Part shown: one piece after another, positions 1 through 12,333 of the stretch | Layout: every line of letters begins with the position of its first letter | How positions within the stretch are numbered: position 1 is the first letter of the stretch | Assembly (NCBI RefSeq): GCF_902459465.1 | Contig: NC_047081.1 | Location: 3,253,883-3,317,882 of the forward strand | From: Asterias rubens | Lineage: Eukaryota > Echinodermata > Asteroidea > Forcipulatida > Asteriidae | DNA length: 64,000 nt | Direction: 5' to 3' | Program-made: the position numbers and the translations under genes | Notes under the pieces: model-generated | The model's input: the letters and a program-made list of their open reading frames with translations, nothing else | What the model was told of the DNA's origin: nothing | Databases searched by the model: none

Positions 1-1101
1 CCGAGCGTCTGCCGAAGCATTTCTCACATGAGTCTACCTGAAATAAACTATGAATTCCATCTAATTATTTATATTTTATCATAATTTAGTTCATATTTTA
101 TTTTACAAACCACCAAACAAGTTGCTTGTCATGCAATGCTAGCAACTTGCTAAATCCCCCCTCCCCTTTTTGTTACAAATAACTGGGGTTTAATTCATAT
201 TTAATTCTTTATCTTATGATTATTATGATTATTATTGTAACTATCCTTATATCCTTATTACAGTATTCTCCTCTGCAGTTGAAGAATATTAATGCTTGTG
301 ATAGCGTTAGTCGGATTACGTGGTAGCCAAATTCTGATTGACTTGAATTTAATTGAATGGTTTATTCGTCATGTATTATACAAATAAATGAAATTTGCAA
401 TCCTTTTGTACAGCCACGTATAAAATATTAAAAGGATGAGTGCCGTCCCATTTGTATATGGGCTTATCTTCTACTCTTAGATTTGTTCTATTAAGGACAC
501 TTGAGTGGTTGATAATATGAACGTTTGATGTTATTTCTCCTCTACAAAACTTGTGAGCTATCTTATTTATATTTCTCGTGGCTGCTAGCCCTGCCCCTGT
601 TCATCCTTATCACAGCCATAAACACAATGCATGTACATGTACTTCACTTAAACGCTCTAAAACTGCCCGAAACTCAAGCAGAGTATTTTGCCTTTTGCTG
701 TATCGCTTTTCCCGATACAGATGACAAACTACGGTCCGGGATTAAAAAACCAGAGATAAAAACTTGAAAAGTGCAAAACTCTGGAAAAACCCTCGGCCAC
801 GGCTTAATAAGCCACCTGGAACACATACATGCTGATGTCTACATTTGTTAACGCCTTTTGCGTGGTTTACTAAAAAATAAATATCATCTTGTTAAAACAA
901 AAAACGTGTCAAACGTCTATAAACTTTGTTTACCTGCTTTACTGCGTAACGCAGGTACAAACATTTCTTAATGTCATATGCGTATGCTACTCTGATCACA
1001 ATATCTGACTAGAGTGAGCAAAAGCTGGCGGATACCCTTAATATTTTCTTTTACCCGTTTATCTATCTCCCATGTGGGACTCTTGAGGATGTTACTGGTC
1101 T
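1..1101. other. Gene-free AT-rich stretch
   Basis: No coding exon, RNA gene or clear repeat boundary is seen. The sequence is AT-rich, and the short open frames lack codon structure or recognisable motifs. Confidence 0.5.
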
Positions 1102-1533
1102 CTATGTGGATAACAAGTGTCGTCGAGCCTGGTTTCTGTGCATCAGCCTCCGTAACCGACCGTTCAGTTCAGTGAATTCCCCTACCCGTAAGAAACCGAA
1201 AAATGCCAATGTGAATGCTGCTCTCCATAACATGTGTTCGTAGTGTGATTTACATAGGGATACCAGCACTCTTGTCAGTTGCTTAAGTATATTATACGTG
1301 ATAGGGTGCCTAACATCCTTATTTGGGTTATCTCGCCTGCATCCCTCAATAATCTTCTTAATGATAAAACTATCTGATGGGTTTTTCCATCCATTGGCTT
1401 TGTGTGCGAATGCTATAGCAGACATGTGCCCAGTTAGATGAAGAGGAGTCGGAGAAGGAAGATGACGATAGTGATTTATCAACAGACGATAGTGCTTATG
1501 AAAATGAAGAGGAGGACAGCGGGAGACGTCCAA
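1102..1533 (-). pseudogene. Tyrosine-recombinase fragment of a retroelement (DIRS/Ngaro or Crypton type)
   Basis: A 143-codon minus-strand frame carries the block AAFTLAFFGFLRVGEFT. This is typical of the first catalytic arginine region of eukaryotic tyrosine recombinases in DIRS/Ngaro retrotransposons and Cryptons. Upstream of it are SAIAFAHKANG and a helix ending in RRDNPNKDVRHPIT, which also look like these recombinases. The HxxR and nucleophilic tyrosine region is not found downstream in frame, so the copy is truncated. No terminal repeats or partner reverse transcriptase are visible. The class within the YR elements is inferred; the YR identity itself is fairly firm. Confidence 0.6.
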
Positions 1534-2653
1534 CGAAAATACTGAATTTTTCGATAAAGGATGCTAAACTTATTATGTTTAAATGATGAAAGTCTTTTTT
1601 TTTTTTTTTTTCCCAATCCTACACGCCCAAGATTGTATTGTTTGAATATAATACAGAATAGTATTATCAACGGAAGTTTGTTAAAGCATAATATTCTATC
1701 AACTGTAAATACTAAGAGGGCTTGAATAAGTGAACTCGTCACACATAAAAAAAAAAATAATAATAATAAAAAATCACTTTGTATCCCGTTTCTTTTAAAT
1801 TGGGCCTTATACCTAATTATTTAATACCTCCTTTAGTTTTCCTTTCTTAAATGCTGTTGTTTAACTTAATGAATTCTAAGCTATTGTTATTTATTTTGTT
1901 GTGCGTTTGAATAAAATATTTGAAACTGTATATTGCCCGTTGACCACTTAAGGGATGTTCTGGTGAGTTCCGGTTGGTTTTAGGCGCTCTGTGTCGACTC
2001 TTTCTTTGTGTATGTGTATTTTATTCAGCAACCAACGAAAACACATCTAGAAGGACGGTAGGTCTATGGTGTGAAAAATATTATAATACAACTTAAATAT
2101 TATAACTTGTACACTCCCCCCCACACACTTTTATTTTTATTATTATTATTTTATTTTTATTTTTATATATATATACTAAATATTATGTGATAATAATTTT
2201 AAACAACATAATAGCAACGACTTGTTACATATTTGCCATGATGGGAAATCGTAAACAACAAACACAACAAAGTGAGTGGACTGGCAGAGGGGAAAGCGAA
2301 AGTTAGTGGACCGGTAGAGTGAAAAGAGTAAAGCGAGTGGACAAGCAGAGGAGGGGGGAAGTTAATGAGTGGACCGACAGAAGATAAACGAATAGACTGG
2401 TCATCAGAAGGAGATATGTTATATTTTATTAGAGGATGATGTGTATGAACGTAGGACCGCGTACAACCTTTACTATACACTTGTATGGTTCTAATGAAGG
2501 TCTGTAACTACATCATATAAGACATTTCTTAATTTAAAAATTACTAAAACATTTTCAAAAGCTTTATATTTTGTTATGAAAGTCAGTGTGGGTGTTGTTA
2601 TTTATTGCTCAAATTTGTGACTTTGACACATAATTTTATTCACCATTTTTTCA
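1534..2653. other. Gene-free low-complexity stretch upstream of the UGT gene
   Basis: Contains T- and A-rich runs (about 1595-1612, 1747-1770, 2130-2175) and a purine-rich patch of imperfect AGTGGAC-type repeats near 2275-2400. No coding signal is seen. The UGT promoter presumably lies here, but no convincing TATA box was found. Confidence 0.45.
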
Positions 2654-5600
2654 ATGTTCTCTAAAACAGATATGGGTTTGGCTTGCGGTCATGTCTCCAT
2701 CCGGGGACTTTTGGTTGTACTGGGATTGATGTTTTGGGCTGCTCTCCCATTAGTTGATTCCTCGCGCATACTATTTACTACATCCGTAGCCTCCACCATC
2801 AGCCACTATATGAACTTCAGAGAAGTTATGCGCGCACTGACGGACAGAAATCACCAAGTCACGTTCTTGGTTCCTGTGTCGAATCCAGTGATTACACACA
2901 AGAAACATGAGCAGGATGATCATTTCAAATTTGAATTGTACAACGGAAAGCTGAACCAGTCAATTTTAAATGAACACATCGACATATTCAAGAAAGAAAT
3001 AACAACCAAATCAAGCGAAGACCTACGACTTATCAACTTCGCGATCAAAGCAGTATTTGGCAAGTCGTCGACCACCACCTCGAACCCATGGGAAGTGGCA
3101 TCTGATGAATGCGATTCACTTCTTGGCAACGAAACACTTGTAACAAGACTAAACAACTCGAACTATGACCTTCTGATTGGCGATCCGGCGGCTAATTTAT
3201 GCACCCCTCTTCTTGCTGAGGTTCTTTCCATCCCATTTATCCAGTATGCAACGCAAGGGCTTCAGATCTTTCATCACGATCGATGGCTCGGTCAGCCCAT
3301 CAATCCATCCTTCATGCCAATGCCGTACATGCCTTTCTGTGATGACATGTCATTCATAGAGAGAACCGCCAACTTCATCTGTTTCATATGTGGCAGCCAT
3401 CTTGTGGACAGAAACACACTATCCCTTTTTGAAAAGGTTAAGGAGAAGTATGGCATCCGACCCGACCTGTCACTGAATGACCTTATAAAGAAAGCCTGGC
3501 TCCATTTAGTGAACTCCGACGTGCACGTGCAGGATTTACCGAGCCCTTTGCCGCCAAACTTTATCCAGGTTGGGGGTATTACAGCGAGACCAGCGCTTCC
3601 TTTTAATGAGGTTTGTATGACTTACTAAAACACTCTGCAGGGTTCAATTTCTTAAAACCTATAAGCACAACAACTTGTTAAGCAGCGAAAAATATTGCTT
3701 TTAGCAGAAACTGGTTACCAGCCAAAAATCAATAGGGACCTACAGATTAAATTCGTGTGACTGGTGCCGCACCCATTTTATGCTTTAATATCGTAGAAAT
3801 TTGCTCAGCAGTATTTTCTGCTTACTAAACATCTTTGTGAAATTTAGCCCAGGGCCCAGTTTCATAGAGCTGCTTAAACAGCTACCACCTGAGCGGAATG
3901 TTTTCAACAGAAATTGTATTTTTACTTGTTTATAATGCACTTGTTCACCATTTTAATGTAATTTTGATATGTGTACACTTCTGAACTTTTCGTAATTATC
4001 AATTAAAAAATCAGGCCCCTACTTGACATTTTCGTTCAAGCAGGTCTTTAATGGCCGATGTTGTGTTTACTGTGCAACTTCCATTTCATATAGGGCTGCT
4101 TACCGTAACCACACAAAAAGGTTAAAGGTATGCTATTCCTTCACGTGCTTACTGCACGGAAATGAATGACGTCACAATGCAAATCCATGGTGAACGTTCA
4201 AGACGGCCGCCTTGTTTTCTTGCTAACATGTGAAATACGGTTACACCCTAGCAAATTTGTTTTTATACAAATGCAATCTGCCTGATAAAGTGATAGCTCT
4301 TTTGACTCAACATGGCCGATATCAAGTTACCAAAACGGGGAGAAACATACCGGGGAACAAAGTCCACCACACACCGGCATCATAAACTATAGCGCCCGTA
4401 TTATTTTTCAGATTCTGCATTATTAATGTTGTACGATGCTTTCTTTGGGTTTTTTTGCAGAGCCTTGAGAGGTTTTTTGAGGGCTCTGGTCAACATGGCG
4501 TCGTCGTGATCTCTTTTGGTACATCACTTTCCTTCGGTGATGAACAGCTCGACGACATCGCAAGAGCAATATCCCGACTCCGACAACGTGTCATTTGGTT
4601 GTTACGCGACAATGCACCAACCCACGTTGGTAACAACACAATGATTGTCAACTGGCTGTCCATGAATGACATTCTTGGTAAGTAGTTTTTATCGTTTCCA
4701 TGCAACAAGAACAGGGCCAAATTTAGCTGTTTGTAGCAGATAATACTGCTTTTAAAGAAGTGTCTTTGCTAAAAAGAAAGAAATGAGAGGGGCTAAATGT
4801 TGCGTCATTGTAAACTTTATGGAATGATGGCTGGTAACCTGTTTTTGCTATAAAGCAAGATTTTGTTTGGCTTTGCAGGATTTTATGTTTTCATGTTTGT
4901 AAAGATCTTTCTGTGCATGCGCCGATAATCTGGGCTGTAAGCAAAGAATGCCCGTAAACATAGAGTTGGCACGCGCACGACCCAATTCACTGACCCGTGA
5001 AATGCATGCACTTGACGAATTTGAGCGCATAGTTCCCTGCCTCCGTAAGCGCCGATTCTTTGCTTACGCTAAAACAGAACCATGAAATTTGACCCCGGTT
5101 CGTGTCAATGTCTTGCTGTCCTCGATTTATGAAACACTCACTGACAATTGCTTTGTTCTTGATGCAAACACACAAAAAACTTACTGTACAATAGTATTGC
5201 AAACCGCCTTTGTAATGATCTTTTAAGGCAGTGGACACTATTGGTAATTGTCAAAGACTAGCCTTCACAGTTGGTGTGTCTCAACATATGCATAAAATAA
5301 TAAATCTATGAAAATTTCGAGCTCAATCGGTCGTCGAAGTTGCAAGATAATAATGAAAGAAAAATAACCCTTGTCACACGAAGTTGTGTGCGTTTAGATG
5401 GTTGATTTCGAGACCCCAATTTCTAAATCTGAGGTCTCGAAATCAATTTCGTGGAAAATTACTTCTTTCTCGAAAACTATGGCACTTTAGAGGCAGCCGT
5501 TTCTCACAATGTTTTATACCATCAACCTCTCCCCATTACTCGTCACCAAGAAAGGTTTTATGCCAATAATTATTTTGAGTAATTACCAATAGTGTCCACT

Positions 5601-7843
5601 GCGTGTAAAGAAACACACCAAGATTAATTTGATAAAACCAGCCTGGCACATTACTGGATACACTCTTTCATAAATTGAACGGGTTACAAAAACAAATTCA
5701 CTGGCAAAGATGTGATGATGTCAGTCTACTTATCATACACATGTTGATGAGATTGATTGTTCTCGTCGGACTATGTTAGGGCACCCAAAGACGAAACTTC
5801 TCGTGAATCACGGCGGGACGAGTACCGTCCAGGAGGCGATATACCACGGCGTGCCGATGGTGCTGGTACCGCTAGCTTCGGACATGTTCAAAATAGCAGA
5901 TCTCGCTGTGTGTAGAGGCATGGCTGTCAAGCTAGTTATGCCAACACTTACAGGAACTATTCTTAAGGATGCCATCGAAAGTGTACTTTCACAACCCAGG
6001 TGAGATTTTTAAAACATTGTGATACTCCTGAGATTGTTTAAAACAAAATGGCGCCCGACCTTTTTATTTTGAAACGTCGGGCCCTCTGCGTGTAAAGTTT
6101 GATTTGTGTTTTTTGTTGTTTTTTTTACAATGACAACAACATCATTTGCAAATAAGTCCAACGGCAGGACACTGCTACAAACGACAGACACTTTCAGTTA
6201 CAGGCAGTAAGCAAAGATTAAAGGAATACGTTGCCTTGGATCGGACGAGTTGGTCTTTGAAAAGCGTTTGTTATAAAATGTATGTGATTAGAAAGATATT
6301 TTAAAGGTAGAGTATAATAATCCACACAAGTACCACTCGAAATTGCGTGGTTTTTCTTTTTACCTCGCCGACTAACAACGGTCGACCATTTATGGGAGTC
6401 AAATTTTTTACTCCCATAAATAAATGGCCGACCGTGTTAGTTCTCACAGTAAAAGGATACCACGCAATATCGAGGCAAATTTGTGTGGATCATTGTATTC
6501 TACTTTTAAAACATCTTTCTAACCATAATGCATTTTATACCAAACGGTTACAAACGGTTTTCAAAGACCAACTCGACCGATCCGAGGCAACGTGTTCTTT
6601 TAAAACCATAACTTAGTGCATAAATTTAACATACAGCGCCTTCTTTTGACGCTACTTCAATAAGCCCATGCTTGCAGAACACACGATTATAGCCTGGAAT
6701 ATCTGACGACAAACTTCGAGTCTCGTGAATGACGCCAGAGAGATAGGGCCTCAAGTCTGGGTCAATCCCCGTCCATAACCATTTTCCGACATGCATTAAT
6801 ATGCAGACGGCTGAAAGTGAAGCTGCAAAACGTCCCCTCGGACCAATCAAACACAGTTACAGAAAGCTTACGTCACCCAATAAAACCATTGTATCCAATG
6901 AAAATGGTTCTGACAAGCAAGTCCCTGTCTTAACACTTGTAGAAATAATTATTGTATTATTACGGATAAAAACGGGGTACATGTACTAGTATGCCATGAT
7001 TAAATCATTTATTTGTACCTCAAACAGTAATTATTGACCATCATTAGTCAAAAGTAGCATACTTCTTTGTTTAGAGTATAACACCACGCTTATTTACTAA
7101 AATTCTAAAATCAATCCAGATTTATAACAAATTACTCTAATTACTTCGACGACAGACCTCGAGTCTCGTAAATTACGCCAGAGAGTGGTGGCCTCATCCA
7201 AGCATAGGTAGGTAGACGGAAAAGGAGACCCAGTAGAGGACGTACGTCATGGACTTTGGTCGTGTGAATAAAACATGGTATGCATAATTCATGTTTGATG
7301 TCGGGTCAGATGTCAAATCGAAATCGAGGCAAAGAGGGTTAGGGTTAGGGTTAGGGTTAGGGAATGACCTGACCTAAATGTTTTATTCATATCACGGTGA
7401 TGACGTAGGGTCCTCTACTGGGTCTCCTTTTCCGTCTACCGCATAGGTCAATCTCCGGCGCCCATGTCACTGTTCCGTGAAACCACTAGTTCTGGCATTC
7501 AAGTACCTGTCTTTATGACTGCGGATAAAGGCACGGTACCAGTCTTACATGATGACATTGGCGTATTACTTATTGTCTCTATTAATTTCACAGCTACAGC
7601 CAGAGCTCTCGTCATCTCTCTTTGATATTCAAGGCTAAGACGCCCTCACCGGTAGACACAGCATCGTTTTGGATTGAACACGTGATGAAACATGGCGGCG
7701 ATCATTTGAAATTGCCTCCAGCTCAAAACCTGTCCGTTCTACAGTGTATGTTAACCTGTATTCTCGGAGTGTGCGCTATTTCCCTCATACTGCTCCTCAA
7801 GTTTTCATCATTATTCATTCGAAAAATGTACACAAAAATATAA
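2654..7843 (+). CDS. UDP-glucuronosyltransferase (four exons, complete)
   Basis: Exons 2654-3610, 4461-4677, 5780-5999 and 7594-7843 join in phases 0, 1 and 2 to give 547 residues, the usual UGT length. UGTs move glucuronic acid (or another sugar) from a UDP-sugar onto small lipophilic acceptors at the ER membrane. The N-terminus has a hydrophobic signal segment (about 18-35). His51 in the SHYMN block sits where the catalytic histidine of UGTs lies. The UDP-sugar signature spans exons 2 and 3 (WLSMNDILGHPKTK, then NHGGTSTVQEAIYHGVPMV). Exon 4 encodes DTASFWIEHVMKHGG and a C-terminal membrane helix (about 514-535) with a short basic tail. The DQ pair that normally closes the signature reads DM here, which may change donor use. 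Intron 2 carries a TTAA MITE; intron 3 carries two more MITEs. A member of the large UGT1/2-like family; orthology is not assignable. Confidence 0.92.
3852..3882. repeat. Edge of the ATTTCATAGAGCTGCTTAA repeat family
   Basis: GGGCCCAGTTTCATAGAGCT matches the terminus of the palindromic family seen complete at 48996-49228. Only one end is clear here, inside UGT intron 1. Confidence 0.4.
4976..5097. repeat. Palindromic repeat, GTAAGCG/CCATGAAATT family
   Basis: Shares CCCTGCCTCCGTAAGCGC and CCATGAAATTTG with the copies at 13396-13701 and 28048-28206. It lies in UGT intron 2, just before a family-A MITE. Confidence 0.45.
5225..5602 (+). mobile_element. MITE family A, near full length
   Basis: Begins AAGGCAGTGGACACTATTGG and ends with the inverted copy CCAATAGTGTCCACTGC, about 378 bp apart. 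The centre is itself a palindrome (GAGGTCTCGAAATC). Non-autonomous, no coding capacity. It lies in UGT intron 2. Confidence 0.85.
6220..6600. mobile_element. MITE family B with TTAA-type ends
   Basis: Left end AAAGGAATACGTTGCCTTGG and right end CCGAGGCAACGTGTTCTTT are inverted copies. The left flank reads TTAA and the right TTTAA. The centre folds on GGTCGACCATTTATGGGAG and its inverse. A second copy is at 24798-25185. It lies in UGT intron 3. Confidence 0.8.
7210..7440. mobile_element. MITE with 31-bp TIRs and an internal telomeric repeat
   Basis: Positions 7211-7241 and 7410-7440 are exact inverted copies of a 31-bp end beginning GGTAGACGGAAAAGGAGACC. The element is flanked by an 8-bp direct repeat GCATAGGT (7202-7209 and 7441-7448), consistent with a hAT-like target duplication. 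Its interior holds a (TTAGGG)n run. It lies in UGT intron 3. Confidence 0.85.
7336..7362 (+). repeat. Interstitial telomere-type repeat (TTAGGG)n
   Basis: Four and a half uninterrupted GGGTTA units, 27 bp, inside the MITE at 7210-7440. Confidence 0.9.
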
Positions 7844-8133
7844 TATAATTCATATATATTTATCAAAAATTGAATGGACATTATTGCTGTTTCAATCAAG
7901 TCCTAAAAAAACTTTAAATTTGTTTTCCTTATTAAGGGGTGAAAATTAATAATGTTTATTGTAGTTAATCTTAGATTTCTGATGATCAACAAAAAAATAA
8001 GTTACTGCATCAACAAAAAGGAAACAACTGCCTGTTCAGTTGTAACAAAGGAAACAATAGTTGAACCTTTTCTTGCGCCTAGTGGTCGTTTCGCGACCGA
8101 TTTAAATCCCACCTTTAAAAAAGACAAGTTTTT

Positions 8134-8284
8134 AAAGACACTGGACACGATTGGTAATTGTCAAAGAGTATTCTTCTCACTTGCTGTATCTCAACATATG
8201 CCTATAATAACAAACCTGTGAACATTTGAGCTCAATTTTTGTCGAAGTTGCGAGATAATAATGAAAGAAAAAAACACCCCTTTC
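8134..8284 (+). mobile_element. MITE family A, 5' fragment
   Basis: Starts AAGACACTGGACACGATTGG and follows the family through GATAATAATGAAAG, then loses homology. The right half is missing. Confidence 0.7.
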
Positions 8285-8468
8285 AGATGCTGATTGTGAA
8301 ACTATAACAAGTATTTTATTAACTGTTTTTGTTTTGTGCTTTGTTTTTTTGTATTTTTTTTCAAATGTAGAGTTATTGTGTTAACATGATTCGAAGCTTA
8401 TTCCCAGCAAATATTTCAAGATTTGATTGATGTTGCCATGGTTCCGGCTCTTTCCGTTGGTACCTTAT

Positions 8469-9200
8469 AAACTGCGCCAATAAAGTATCTAAATACTTAC
8501 AAATGGTCAGATTTATCGGAACCTGAAATAGTATACAAAAATTTAATTGTTCGTTTCTATTCACCGTTAATTTCTGCACGTTTTGACACATCCTGTGTTG
8601 CGCTACGATGTTGTTTGGTGGATTTATGGACACTTGAGTGGCTTAAGGTCGAATTTCAAAAGTTGCAAAAGCCCCTATTCACCCCAATTCCAAAAGGGAA
8701 CTCACAAAAGCATCACACTCAGACAAAATCAAGACAAAAGACACAAACTCGTTTCGTTTACATGACCATGAAATTAATTGCCGTATCTTTAACTCTAAAA
8801 CTGCTGTTATCCTGTCCTCCATTCTTGGTGTGTCCTCCATCATTGTCCTGAACGGCAAGGAGTCGTCTTCTCATACTCTCAATGAGACCTCTGATCTGTC
8901 CCTGGTCAACCCCCTGCCATTTCCTGATCAGGATGCGTCGCAAACCCCTCGAGAGTGGTGTCAGGCTTTATGGACTTGTTCACTTTCTTCTGCTGCAGAA
9001 GTCACCCTCGGACGGCCACTCCTTGGCAGGTCGTCCACATTTCCCTGAGCTTGGTAGCGATTCCACCATTTACTGACCGTCGCTGCTGACGTTTTTACCT
9101 CGCATCGACTCGAAATGAATAATTATTTTTTGGCATACTGTTTCAGGTTCCGATATATCTGACCATTTGTAAGTGTTTAGATACTTTATTGGCGCAGTTT
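8469..9200. mobile_element. Foldback element with about 60-bp arms
   Basis: The left arm (8469-8529, with CGCCAATAAAGTATCTAAAT) returns inverted at 9141-9200 with only a few mismatches. The 610-bp interior has no convincing coding sequence. It is probably a non-autonomous DNA transposon; no target duplication was recognised. Confidence 0.7.
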
Positions 9201-9218
9201 ATTATGTCTGTCAAAATG

Positions 9219-9878
9219 TCGTCAGCGGTTTCACGAAGTAGCACTCACTGCTATACCAGCAAAAAACAACAATCAAAGAAAACGGCCTCTGAAGTTGAAC
9301 ACTTTTTAGAAACCCGCTTCCCTTCAAAACTTCAAAGTATTTCCATTTAAATTTTTCAATGTAGATACTTGATGACTTGAACTTATCAATTAATCTTATT
9401 TTGACTCATTTTCATAATTAATTATGAAACTAGACACAAGAGAAGATGCGTGCTACTTCGTGAAACCCAAAAAAGTGCAAAATATGTCTTTTTGCGTTTT
9501 CACGAAGTAGCACTCGCCTATGCTACGCTACAACACAGCATTTTGTATTGATTTTTGAAACTAGGTCAGCGCGCGCGCGCTCACACAACGTGCGTGCTAC
9601 TTCGTGAAAACGTTTTTACCACACTTTGACTCGAGTGCGTGCCATGCATACAACGGTAAACAGAGGTTCGGGTGCTACTTCGTGAAAACAAAAAATGCCA
9701 CGTTTGTGCCAAAATTGAAAACACTAATTAGCTTAATTAAAAAAGTAAAGCTGTCTGAGCTTCGAAACATTATGGAATTGTAGGTCTTCGTGCATTATCA
9801 ACAGAAATGTAAAAAAAATAAAAATGTGTAAAAAAATCCTTAAGCACGTAGAGTGCTAATTCGTGAAAACGCTGACGA
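9219..9878. mobile_element. TIR element with repeated internal GCTACTTCGTGAAAAC motifs
   Basis: Termini TCGTCAGCGGTTTCACGAAG (9219) and the inverted CGTGAAAACGCTGACGA (ending 9878) pair. The motif GCTACTTCGTGAAAAC or its inverse recurs inside near 9452, 9499, 9594 and 9672. No coding capacity. Confidence 0.7.
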
Positions 9879-10237
9879 TGTATAATATTGCTGGTACTTT
9901 TAAAAGAGCACTAAAAAATTGCTTGGAGCATCGTCTATGACCAAAGATTTACATAAAACTTAAACGGTCTAATGATTATGATCGAAGAAAACTACCCTGG
10001 AAATATTTATGTCTGAAATGTCTTTTTTATGAGAAATAAATGAAACTGACTTCACATATGTGGGTTTATCACACAGTGAGCGTTTTATTCACTATTTTTT
10101 TTAAATCGGTGTCATGCAAAAATAATGTGTAATCGGTTCTCTCACTATTTGCCCGTGACGGTGGTCGATCGATCTCAAACTTCTATTCGAGGTTTAATGA
10201 GCTTAACACACTGCCATCATCTGCCAGCAACCGTATT
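9879..10237. other. Gene-free stretch
   Basis: AT-rich, no gene or repeat boundary recognised. Confidence 0.4.
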
Positions 10238-10625
10238 AAAGGCAGTGGACTCTATTGGTAATTGTCAAAGACTAGCCTTCACAGTTGGTGTTGCTCAACA
10301 TATGCATACAATAACAAACCTGTGCAAATTTGCGCTCAATCGGTCATCGAACTTGCGAGATAATAATGAAAGAAGAGAAAACCTTGTCACACGAAATTTT
10401 GTGCGTTTATATGGTTGATTTCGATACCTCAAATTCTAAATCTGAGGTCTCGAAATCAAATTCATGGAAAATTTACTTCTTTCTCGAAAACTATGACGCT
10501 TCAGAAAGAGCCGTCTCACAATGTTTTTTATACCATCAACCTCTCCTCTTTACTCTTTACCAAGTAAGGTGTTATGCTAATAGTTATTTTGAGTAATTAC
10601 CAATACAATGGTGTTCACTGCCTTT
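10238..10625 (+). mobile_element. MITE family A, full length
   Basis: AAAGGCAGTGGACTCTATTG at the left end and an inverted GTTCACTGCCTTT at the right. TTAA abuts both ends (ATTAAAGGC and CCTTTAACT), consistent with a TTAA target duplication. Confidence 0.85.
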
Positions 10626-12015
10626 AACTTGTTTTGTGGACAAACAATTAAGATCATCAAGATGAATGACGTTCTTTTTATGAGCAGGTTTATTTCTTTC
10701 ATTCAAATAATGAGGATGGCGTTGGCGCCGTGCTAGGGCCAAGGATTAGTTAGACGAATGACAGAGGGCGATTTAACAAAACACGCTCCACGCGGTGACG
10801 AACGTTCGTCTTTAACGCCTATAGAGCGTTCCTCGACTGCCAGTTTTTGCCTGCATTAATTAGCATTGCTGGACGAAAACACGTTAGGAAAATGAATGAA
10901 AATGTAAAGCTTCTTACCCAAGATGGTGAACAACGATGTATTCGTCCTTCATGATTCACCAAGTTGATTATCTACTAGTACCAAGCATGGAGCAATAAAC
11001 TAAACAAACTTCACATCTTTGTCAACCATGTGGTTACCCGACTAATTTGACACATGTTAGAGACGTGACAAACAACTCGTCGACAGAGGGCTCACTTCAT
11101 CAGAATTCGAACTTAAGCCTCGATTGACATTACATAATATAATATTAAGGAATTCATATACAATAGTGTTTGTTCAAAAGTTAATAAAACGGTCTGTATA
11201 CAAAAGTTAACGCCAAAGTATGATATTTTGCCAAACATTTTTATTTAATGATTAATATTAGTGTTTCTGTACATGTAAATAATACCCATCTTGTTAATTA
11301 ATAAACAAAAACATTTTCTGAAAGGTGAAAATCATAAGATTAAGAACCTATACAAAACAAATCTTTCCACAGAACATCAAGCTGCGGCTTAAGAAGAAAA
11401 TACTGCTCAGCAATTTTCTGCCGAGCAGAAAACACGATAACTGCAGAACTTAATCTAAAAAAAACATAATTTGTTTATATACAAAAGTTGGTTTTTGAAG
11501 ACATCTTGTAAGAAATTAACATAATAATATCAAAGTTATGAACATTTACCTCAATCAACTTTGCTTAGTTAAGTAAAACATATGGTACAGGTTTAACAAT
11601 ATGCTATTTACACTTTTTTTAATACCGTCTTCAGTTCTCAAAATAAACTGGCTAGCTTGCCTTAAAAGATTATGAAGCAAATGGGTAACCATTTTACTTT
11701 TCCACATGACTGAAAATATTAAATGCATCAAGCATAAAATGAGCAAGTTCCAGAGTGCACTGGTATGCATCATGGTTAACTAAAGGTTGACTATTTTGAC
11801 TTGAACCCTACTCTTGAACTCAAGACGGTAATTGTTAAAAGCGGCGCAGTTACAGTGACGATACACACCATCTCGATCCCAGTATGTGTGTGAGTCAGTC
11901 GCTACCTTTAACCGTTACATGAATATAATCGTACTGTGACCTCATAACCATGGTTTCTTCCACTGTCTCAATGGCTTGTTCCATTGTACAGTGCAGAGGG
12001 GAACCAATGACACTT
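10626..12015. other. Gene-free stretch
   Basis: No coding exon or recognised repeat. GC-richer near 10725-10870, otherwise AT-rich. Confidence 0.45.
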
Positions 12016-12333
12016 AAAGGCAGTGGACACTATTGGTAATTACTCAAAATAATTATTAGCATAAAACCTTTCTTGGTGACGAGTAATAGGGAGAGGTTGA
12101 TGGTATAAAACATTGTGAGAAACGGCACCCTCTGAAGTACCATAGTTTTCGAGAAAGAAGTAATTTTCCACGAATTTGATTTAGAGACCTCAGATTTAGA
12201 ACTTGAGGTCTCGAAATCAACAATCTAAACGCACACACCTTCGAGTGACACACCTTCGATTTTATGCATATGTTGAGATACACCAACTGTGAAGACTGGT
12301 CTTTGACAATTACCAACAGTGTCCACTGCCTTT
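12016..12333 (-). mobile_element. MITE family A, internally deleted
   Basis: Both ends present (AAAGGCAGTGGACACTATTG and its inverse) with TTAA on both sides. About 60 bp shorter than the longest copies. Confidence 0.85.

Noticed and set aside
7336-7362. Chromosome-fusion scar marked by telomeric repeats
   Set aside because: The repeat is inside a MITE with exact inverted ends and target duplication, which explains it without a fusion.
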